NCBI GenBank assembly: GCA_016648135.1
Contig: JADDOH010002588.1
Coordinates: forward strand, 1 to 64,000
Direction of reading: 5' to 3'
Length of the DNA stretch: 64,000 bases
Source of the DNA: Agrypnia vestita
Taxonomy: Eukaryota > Arthropoda > Insecta > Trichoptera > Phryganeidae
The position numbers and the translations under genes were made by a program. Position 1 is the first letter of the stretch. Each line of letters begins with the position of its first letter. The notes beneath the pieces were generated by a model that saw nothing but the letters and a program-made list of their open reading frames with translations, had not been told where the DNA came from and made no database searches. This document shows, piece after piece, positions 56,179 to 64,000 of the stretch.

Positions 56179-56291
56179 CAAAGCATTCGACACAAAGAGA
56201 AATCCTATACGATCAAATACAAAGCATTCGACACAAAGAGAAATCCAATACGATCAAATACAAAGCATTCGCCCAAAGAGAAATCTAATAT
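56179..56291 (+). repeat. Three-unit tandem repeat, 41-bp period
   Basis: The unit starting CAAAGCATTCGACACAAAG begins at 56179, 56220 and 56261; the third copy has a 2-bp deletion and ends early. Confidence 0.92.
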
Positions 56292-56411
56292 GACACCTGG
56301 TGACAATTTAGAGTAGCTACATTAATTGCCAATTACCAAATTGCCTGCTTGAAATGGAAATGTTTTTCCGCGAGACAGCGTAATTATTTTTTTATTTTTA
56401 TGTTAAACATA

Positions 56412-56470
56412 GTGGTAGTGGCGTGCAGTAGGCATAAACTTAGGCTTTCCTGTGCGGCAACTGTATGTCT
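56412..56470 (+). mobile_element. Left end of a second CAGTGGCGTGCAG hAT copy
   Basis: TAGTGGCGTGCAGTAGGCAT and AAACTTAGG match 31971-32010. No matching right end was found nearby. Confidence 0.55.
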
Positions 56471-56474
56471 TTTG

Positions 56475-57426
56475 AAATTTATTACACAATAATGACGTAT
56501 GATAGCGTGGAGTTCTTAATTTTTTAACAACTTCTATGTACGAGTATACATAGAGGTTTGCAGCAGCAGTGACGTCTCCAAACTGAGTAAAATAAGTTAC
56601 ATTTTTAGCATTTGATGAGTGCAATGTTAAGTACCAATATAAGTTAGAGTGCTTCAAAAAATGTAAGTAATATTTAACGGTAACACTTTTATATGCTTTC
56701 AATAGCCAAAAAATATACACGTATTTTTTTTATTTTTCATTGAAATGAACTTTACTGGTCGTTACCGCCGATCAAGATTTCGAAAATATGCGCCGTTTAG
56801 GGCAATGATTGTAACGCCTCAGACCAAACTGAATGCTGCATCGGTATGCCGCCGAAAGGTTGAATATGCTCCTCTCCCGACGCCTGTAGCATTTTAAACA
56901 AAAGGAAGTGTGTTTAAACGTATTAGTATCGTATCTAGGGTTTCTGAGAAATAACGTATTTTTTGTTCTTAGACTGAATTTACGATCGTGGCATATAATG
57001 GCATATAATAAGGAAAAAAAAACACGAAAAAAAGAAGAAAATTGGTATCTGTCTGAAGAGCTTGTCGCTTTTGCATACTTTCGATAATGAAGTTTTCTAG
57101 AAAACTAAACAAAGGATGGTCACGACTCTCGAAAGTCAAGGTTTGGAAGATTCTCCAAAGCAAGCAACCCTTAACAATGCTCGCATCGCAAAAAAACATT
57201 TTGTTACAAATAAAGATTGAATATTTTCAACACAATCGCCGTTTCGTGCGATTTTTTGTCGAAAGATGTTAGGACCTGGAAGGATTACCTACAATAAAGA
57301 TAAGCTTAAATACCAACTTATTATTTTTAGTAAAACTTTACACTATCACAGCTGGTAGCGACCCCTAAAATCCCATTAGGAAATCTGAAAAAAAAACTGT
57401 GCAAGTTTTTAGACACATGAAAGGGT
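56475..57426. other. Unassigned sequence
   Basis: No recognised gene or element. Confidence 0.35.
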
Positions 57427-57675
57427 AAAAAAGTTCTCAAGTTTTCACGGCCGTTCAGAATCTTCTGTGTGTAATTTTCTGGGATAGTATGCCTTGCATA
57501 TCTGACCTCTTTGGCCGACGTTTTGGATCCCTTTGCAGGGTACATCATCAGGGTTGATGTGACTGACATCAGCCTGACATTAACCCTTATGATGGACCCT
57601 GCAATGGGATCCGAAACGTCGACGAGAAGGATCAGATATACACGGTAGAATATTCTAGAAAACTACACACAGAAC
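57427..57675. mobile_element. Longest copy of the foldback family
   Basis: The outer arm starts TTCTCAAGTTTTCACGGCCG and the inner arms carry GGCCGACGTTTTGGATCCC and GGGATCCGAAACGTCGACG around a diverged centre. Both cores are damaged: the minus copy has AAAA for GAAA, the plus copy CTTATGA for CTGATGA. Confidence 0.75.
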
Positions 57676-57941
57676 AAATGAACGGGTGCCTCCTAGAAAA
57701 AAATAATAATTTAAAAATATCATACATTTTTAAAGCATTTTGTAGTATAATATACTTACGTGTATTAATATCACAAAATTTCTAAAACATGTTTCCTCAA
57801 AATTCTAATGAGTTAGGTACCTATACCTATATAAACATTTAAATTCATTTTATAACGTTCAAAATAAAAAAGGGAGTGAAATTATTATTGAGAACAACAT
57901 AATTCTAAATTTAGAACATAATTGTAAATTCATTATTTCAA

Positions 57942-59157
57942 AAAGTTACCCATAAAAACCAATTTTTACAATACTACCTTTCTTATTTTTGGGTTTCGTA
58001 TCTACCATATGCGTCGGAATTTCCATACAACTTGTATGAAAAAACCATTAAAAATTTTAAAAATCCAAAATTATACTATAATTGTGGTAGAGTGGTGTAT
58101 GAGGAGTGCGTAGTGATAGTGTGAAAGAGATGAAAGCATGCGGTAGGAAGCGGGGGAAACGGGCGACGCCATTCGGGCACTGACGGTCGCACGCAGAGGT
58201 ATTGTTTATGAATAAAGGTGATAATTACTGAACAAGATCGGGTATACAATTCTTCCTTATTACAAAGAAAACGTATCATACTCAGGAAGTGAATATACCA
58301 CAATAATTATTATTATTTTTTAACGAAAATTTGATAGATCTCTTTGATCGTCGCCACGAGTCTGCTTGCAAAGTTTCAGCTCGATTGGATCACGGGAAAA
58401 GGGTTAAAAATCGATCCAAAGTTTTTGCGTCAAGCAAGCAGACGCCACGCGTTAATATTAAGGGAGTAAAAAACTAACCCATAAAAACCAAGTTTTTATT
58501 ATACTCCCTTTCTCATTGAAACAGGTTTCGCGCCTACTGCACTCATCGGGCTCCTTACTCATTTGTATGGATTCAAATTTGAAAAAAACATTTAAATTTC
58601 CAAATATCTAAAATTATACTATATTTATTAAATTTTCTTAAACTAAAATTTGTTAGATCACTTTTATCGTCGCCACGAGTCTGCCTGCAAAGTTTCAGCT
58701 CGATTAGATCACGGGAAAAGGGTTAAAAATCGATCCAAAGTTTTTTCGGCAGACAACAGACAAGCTGACGCTACGAGTTAAAAGAAAGGGAGTAAAAAAG
58801 TAACCCATAAAAACCTAGTTTTATTATGTAAGTATTTATTATGTATACCGACGGAGTAATTCAAATTTAGAAAATATTTCGCGACGTTATCGGGCCGCTG
58901 TGCTAGTAAGCAAACTTTTTTAATGATTCCAATTTGAAAAAACCAATAAAATTTCCAAAAATCCGAAATCATACTATAATTATTAATTTTTTTAACGAAA
59001 ATTTGATACATCTTCTTGATCGTCACCACGAGTCTACTTGCCAAGTTTCAGCTCGATTGGATCACGGGAAAAGGGTTAAAAATCGATCCAAAGTTTTTTC
59101 GACGGCAAGCCGGCAAGCAAGCAGACGCCACGAGTTAAAAGAAAGGAAGTAAAAAGG
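57942..59157 (-). repeat. Tandem array of three ACTCCCTTT-family units
   Basis: Three units in minus orientation are joined by the linker CTAACCCATAAAAACCAAGT (junctions near 58470-58510 and 58788-58830). Each holds the shared TTTCAGCTCGATT...CACGGGAAAAGGGTTAAAA block. The first unit is split by a solo LTR (58083-58302). The third includes the GCGACGTTATCGGGCC segment also found in copies A and B. Confidence 0.85.
58083..58302. mobile_element. 220-bp solo LTR with ATAAT duplication
   Basis: It starts TGTGGTA (58083) and ends TACCACA (58302), giving TG...CA termini with a short inverted repeat. ATAAT is duplicated exactly (58078-58082, 58303-58307). The interior has an AATAAA signal near 58214. 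The 5-bp duplication fits copia, gypsy or BEL LTRs. The insertion interrupts the first ACTCCCTTT unit. No internal region, so LTR-LTR recombination is likely. Confidence 0.9.
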
Positions 59158-59159
59158 GC

Positions 59160-60710
59160 AGGTTCTTTTATCGCTGCATACCGTTTGCCTGTTATTTCGC
59201 TTTAAATATTGTCATTGATTTTTCATTCGATATTTAAAATGTTTCTTAAGGATAATGGCTAAAATTTATATGTCAATATCGTATCCGAAGTCGTAAAAAT
59301 ATAAAGAAAACAATATTTTAAGAATTAATATTTGAATGTTATCGGTTTATTGATAATCGAAGAAATATTCGATTCAGTAAGCTTGTAAAGCAGGCTTAAA
59401 ATACAAATTGCGCCAACAAGCAAATTGTTTAAAAGCAAAAGAAGCATCGTTGTGCCGTTGTAAGAAGGACATCGGAAGTATAACTCTAGCCAGAGGGTCG
59501 TCCTACATGCGACGATATGTCGCAAATTTTGAAATTTGAAAAAAAATTTTGAATACTGCCTATATTTTTTTCCAATGTACCACACTCATCTGCATGGCAT
59601 AGAAATGTGCAAACTTTAACGCCTGTTTTTCAACTGCGTAGTGCTACGTACGTAACCCTTTCTAGATGAACGTAAGTTCCGTAATCCTTTCTAGATGAAC
59701 GTAAGTTCCGAAAATACAATAGAGATTGTTTCTGCCTTAAATGTTTACGCGCACATAATTTCACACAAATTAACCAAATGTTGTTTACGATTTAATATTT
59801 TTTTAAGATCTCTATTACATGTAGGTAACATTATGTTATTATTTTTTCTTTGGCGTTGAAAAATTGTATCGAGTGTGTAAAGCAATACTATATTTTTTAT
59901 TGTATTATAACATTTTGTTTAATATCAATTTTAAATAATTTAAATAAAAACCACTAACTAAAAATCACGCGTGCACTCACGCACGCGCGGTGGAAGTTAT
60001 ACTTAAAAATTAAAATAAAGACAAAATTATATATTAATGACAATCAAAGTATTGAGTTGTCGATTATTTTATTGAGTTTCATGAAAATAAATACATACAT
60101 ACTTACAGAAATGTAACCTCAAATATCTAAATATAAAATTTTCGTTGTCTGTCCGTAATTTAGATAATTAGAGTGTGACAAGCAATCAGCTCTCGACTTA
60201 CGTTGCGTGGTCACGCAAGGGGCGTACACCGTACGCCCGTGAAAATATAATTAAGGGGATATAGAAATAAACAAAATCCGATTTGCCTTTTGTAAGACGT
60301 AAGACTATCATGAAAGTAACTTATATAGAATATTTAAAATTCCTTCGCATTCATACAAGTCAAATAAAATGATAATAACCTTGAAAAAGTACCTGTAAAA
60401 GTATTTCGGAACCCCTCCCCCCCCGCCACCGCTTAATAACTGTAGTACAGAAGAACTATAGGTACACAATAAATTTAACACTTAACAACTTTAAATTCTA
60501 GACATCAAATCCTTGAAATATCGTAGGTTACGGACTACCAACACAAGTTATTTGAATTTCTTACTGATGAGACCTTATTAATATTCTTCATGCCACTAGC
60601 AAGTTGCTCAACCTGTATATCATTCAATTCAAATATCAGTATGGTGTATGGTATAATAATCTGTTAAGTCTTAAGATACGAACACGAAGTAAAAACTTTA
60701 CAATAATCTG
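59160..60710. other. Mostly unassigned; small duplication and hairpins
   Basis: A 30-bp direct duplication (CCTTTCTAGATGAACGTAAG unit) lies at about 59653-59710. Two GC hairpins, TTGCGTGGTCACGCAA and GGCGTACACCGTACGCC, lie at about 60198-60235. No gene. Confidence 0.5.
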
Positions 60711-60714
60711 TCGT

Positions 60715-60795
60715 AGTCCAGTGGGCATGACACTGTCGTCTCCCGAGGGTTGCGAGGTGATTCCCGGCGAGGTTACAGTACATCCATGTGATAGA
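60715..60795 (+). mobile_element. tRNA-derived SINE head, CCAGTGG family
   Basis: GTAGTCCAGTGGGCATGACA and a degenerate B box GAGGTGATTCCCGG, matching the heads at 25640 and 40978. Confidence 0.5.
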
Positions 60796-60837
60796 TCAGA
60801 ATGTGTGCGTATTTAAGATTCATAATTATTAGTATCT

Positions 60838-61156
60838 ATAAAAAAACTAACCCATAAAAACCTAGTTTTTATTATACTACCTTTCTCATTGAAACAGGTT
60901 TCACGCCTACTCCACGCGTCGGACTCGAAAATTAAACAATATATAAATCACTAAAATTTCGAAAAATCCAAAATTATACTCTAATTAGTATTTTTTTTAA
61001 ACAAAAATTTGTTAGATAATTTTTATCGTCGTCACCCATTATACGAGTCTGCATGCAAAGTTTCAGCTCGATTAGATCAAAGGAAAAGGGTTAAAAATCG
61101 ATTCAAAGTTTTTTCGGCAGACAAGCAGACGCTACGAGTTAAAAGAAAGGGAGTAA
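60838..61156 (-). repeat. ACTCCCTTT-ended interspersed repeat, copy D
   Basis: Single minus-orientation copy: tail ACTAACCCATAAAAACC at 60845, ACTACCTTTC, the GTTTCAGCTCGATTAGATCA block, and GAAAGGGAGT at 61145-61154. Confidence 0.78.
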
Positions 61157-61159
61157 AAA

Positions 61160-63680
61160 TAGTACAAGATATGTGTAAAGAGATCAAGTGGCTATGCCTT
61201 AATTATAATCAATTTATTACATTTTATGGTTAGAGTTTTCTGATATATTCTAACCCGGCATTTTATAAACGATTAAACCTTATACTGTTGTACTTGTCAC
61301 GAATTTGTGGGCTAATATTTTTTTAAACCCCAGGCATTTAAAAGTTAAAAAAATCATAAACGGAGACGATTTCAGATCGTTTTCTATTATAAATTAAAAT
61401 TGAAAAAAGTGTCGAAAGGTTGTTCAGATGAATTTATTCTCTCGAATGTCACTAAATCTCTTATATACCAAATAAGGAAAATATATTTAAATTTAATTGA
61501 ATTAACTTAATAATAAATTAAATTAAATTAAATTGAAATATTTATTACGCTACTCTTGAATTTAACGATGGAGAAAATTGAATGGCTGTCATCACCAGGT
61601 GGGTAGTTAATTACAGCAGGGGTGGCCATCCTGAAGCATGGCGCGCGATTTTATTTTCAACTAACCAAATTAATTTATTAATTTAATTATATAATTAAAT
61701 CAATTTATAATACTAAATAAAACATAATTATCAGGTTATAAGTAGACAACCATGTAATAACTCTATTTATTTTTAATGTCATTCTAGCTCGATAGTTTTT
61801 GGAGTCAACAATGTGATGAAGTGACCTTGACCTTGAAGCTACTCGTTGACCTTGTGGGTCTACTACTTTTTTGTAAAATAATAAATCACGATGTAAAATA
61901 ACTTATGTTTGGTGACCTGGGGCCTAAAGGGGATGTGGGCTTTACAGCCAGGGTGGCGCGACTAATCGGAGGTCTTACCGATATTCCCAATAAGCGTCGC
62001 TTTTCCGTTCTTGCATTTCTTTTTTGACTGTTCGATCGTTTACACGCGTTTAGCTTTGTAACCTTAAATAACTTGAAACATTCACATTGTAATCGCATTC
62101 TGTAAATCTCAAATCCTTCAAAATAAATCCATGAATATGTCACCGTGAGCATTTATTCTTACTACCTAGTGCCTTCGATTACCTTGATTGCCACACCTAT
62201 ACTTACTACTGCACCTTATTTCTTACAACTCGCGTACAAACATGCCTACAGTCATCGCGACACATGGCAGATTCTGCGGGTAGAGTCGAACTGTTTTCTC
62301 ATACTCCATTCTCTGCTAAAATTTAATATACTGAACATTAAAAACAACATAAAAAATTGTCATACTAACAAAAAGTGTTCTCAAGATTATCGCTAACAAA
62401 TATGAATACTTTTGGTAATATCGAGAATTGTAAAGAAAATAATAAGAACTGATCATTATATGTGTGGTATAAAAGCAAAGGCAGCAATATCCAAAAAAAC
62501 TAATGCAGTCGTAGAGGATTACTAATTTATTATGTATCTACTGAAATCGAGATTTTATGGGTAACAAAGCGTATAAATTTAAAGAAAACACGATTTCTGA
62601 GAGGAGAGATACATAAAATCAAGAATTTAGTACATTTTAAATTAGTAATGCTTGATGACTGCATTCAAAACATTTTTTTGATGTTTTGGATATTGCTGCC
62701 TTTGCTTTTATACCCCACATATAATTAGCACATGGTACAAATTCATACTGAAATCGTTGGGTTTTCGACGAGTCAGGTTAAAATAGTTCGCCAGTCAGGT
62801 TGCATTTATTGAGAGGCTCGGAGAGTTGCAGAGATCGATATAACACAATAAACTGTTTTAAAATGACACCAGATATAGCAGATATTACATAATAAAAAGC
62901 GCCCAAGCTGAAGTGCTTGAGAGGGAAACCTTATTTTTATTGGCGATATGATATTGGAAAAGATAAACGGATAAAATATGATAAGGAAAAAGGCGCCAGT
63001 ACAATGCTGTATGAAGTAATACAATTATTTGTAATTCGAAGTGTACTCGGAGAGCTGCTCTTGTAAGGATGCCGCTCTGTACCCAGCATCTTGTTACGTT
63101 ACAAAAAAAAATTTGCTGATGCATTGCGCGAAATAATTAAAAGGGTTGCAACCGATAGTAATGAACGTTTCAAAATTTTAATATTAAAAGCGCGTAGGAT
63201 CCCGGCTTCATAGATCAACGCGCGGGCGGGTCCTGATGGGAATCCCAATCTGCAGAAGGAATCGTGGTGTGCAGCTCCGAAGTACGATGTCAGAACCATC
63301 TTCCTGGAAGGCGGCATTGGACTCCGTATTCAAAATTGGGCCTCTGGTGTATGCCGGAGAGACACAGATCATAGACGTATCATGGCACACACAATTTTCA
63401 CACTTTATTGCTTACTTTACTTTTTCTTACTTTACTTACTTTTTCGCTTAGTAGTACCAGCTTTGTTTCATTAGGTGATAAAACGTATTTTCCGTTATAT
63501 TTTTGTCCATTAAAAGGTTAAAATGTATTTACTTTATCGTTGTACATTTTCTGTTGTTTGTCACACCGTTTGGATGCGCTGTTTACAACCTTGGTTGATC
63601 GTTCGTGATCTTATCAATGATAAGTGCTCTCGTGTGAATTGTCAGAATTTTTCGAGTTTGCGATAGTAAGATCAGCAAGG
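61160..63680. other. Unassigned sequence
   Basis: No gene recognised. A GC-richer patch at 63190-63380 is open on both strands without similarity. Two near-complementary stretches at about 62470-62515 (AAAGCAAAGGCAGCAATATCC) and 62683-62715 (GGATATTGCTGCCTTTGCTTT) form an inverted repeat of about 21 bp around 170 bp. Confidence 0.45.
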
Positions 63681-63689
63681 CCCCTGGTC

Positions 63690-63960
63690 TTCCGACATAG
63701 TTAACTTCCCAATATTGTCACTGGAATCTCAGCCTTGGAACACAGCCTCCGAATACAGATTTCCGTTACAAAAGTCGCTTGTGATGCACTATCAAGAATG
63801 CAACGTACCTTTTTCGCTGGAATCACGGACCGATACCATGAATATATATAAAATTAAATACGGTAATACTAGTCGCTAGAATTACCGTATTTAATTTTAG
63901 AGATTCCGAAGACAATAAGACCGCCCTTGAATTCTCGGATTCGTTATTCGTCTCAACCAC
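63690..63960 (-). pseudogene. BEL/Pao retrotransposon protease fragment
   Basis: Minus strand: PPVVETNNESENSRAVLLSS, then VILATSI, then VIPAKKVRCILDSASQATFV and TEICIRRLCSKAEI before a stop near 63702. LDSASQ...FVTE is the aspartic-protease active site of BEL/Pao polyproteins (D-S/T-A/G), preceded by the usual VxLxTA strand. A 19-bp inverted duplication (63849-63899) lies between the strand and the active site and breaks the frame. Confidence 0.72.
63849..63899. repeat. 19-bp perfect hairpin inside the BEL fragment
   Basis: TAAAATTAAATACGGTAAT (63849-63867) and ATTACCGTATTTAATTTTA (63881-63899) with a 13-base loop. Confidence 0.92.
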
Positions 63961-64000
63961 CGGCGGTTGAGTATCCCTGATTTGATAGCGATTAGGTGGA

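Noticed and set aside
56179..56291. CRISPR-like array
   Set aside because: Units are contiguous without spacers and the context is a eukaryotic genome; it is a minisatellite.

Overview
This window looks like a transposon-rich intergenic or intronic stretch of an insect nuclear genome. It is AT-rich, has no operons or densely packed long ORFs, and carries remnants of many eukaryotic transposon classes: an RTE-like and several other LINEs, BEL/Pao, hAT, PIF/Harbinger and mariner elements, Helitron-like ends, tRNA-derived SINEs, MITEs and Penelope-associated hammerhead-like motifs. The order of insect cannot be fixed from the sequence. I call this arthropod because of the repeat types, the GPCR exon and the orphan transposon proteins. 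Only two stretches look like host-type genes. One is a GC-rich terminal exon of a class A neuropeptide receptor on the minus strand (34838-35052). The other is a minus-strand THAP-domain gene (5724 leftwards to about 2185). Its first exon encodes a THAP zinc finger with one altered zinc ligand, and its third exon exists in three splice-competent copies, one of them made by a tandem duplication of about 547 bp. Layout: 0.9-1.6 kb and 8.6-9.2 kb hold copies of an ACTCCCTTT-ended repeat that recurs as a tandem array at 58-59 kb and singly at 60.8 kb. 2.2-5.7 kb is the THAP locus with a CACTA-ended insert lying between inverted copies of an exon. 10.1-13.5 kb holds two elements with perfect 8-bp target duplications. 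The second (10999-13460) carries a decayed gene of an orphan transposase-like family. 14.8-19.1 kb has a mariner remnant, a long hairpin, SINEs and MITEs. 19.1-23.8 kb has LINE 3' ends and a hAT MITE. 24.7-26.5 kb is a complete PIF/Harbinger-like element flanked by TTA. 27.4-28.0 kb is a second orphan-family pseudogene. 32-36.9 kb has a hAT, a TTAA-flanked 18-bp-TIR element, the GPCR exon, two Helitron-like pieces and a MITE. 39.4-43.2 kb is a nest: a long hairpin element is split by a 3.5-kb hAT-type element (8-bp duplication), which holds a rearranged Harbinger copy, a foldback MITE and a hammerhead-like core. 44.5-47.5 kb is a nearly full-length but broken RTE-like LINE. 47.8-52 kb holds LINE and SINE fragments. 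52.5-57.7 kb has three foldback repeats with hammerhead-like cores, interleaved with a recurring TGGCCAC-type motif. 58.1 kb has a clean 220-bp solo LTR with a 5-bp duplication. The window ends in a BEL/Pao protease fragment carrying a hairpin insertion. The most notable signals are: (1) several unrelated foldback families that each carry a hammerhead-ribozyme-like core with almost no stem III; (2) an orphan hAT-like transposase family tied to defined TIRs and an 8-bp duplication; (3) the triplicated, phase-preserving exon of the THAP gene; (4) repeated short perfect inverted duplications inside decayed coding sequence. All calls come from reading the sequence; no alignments were run.
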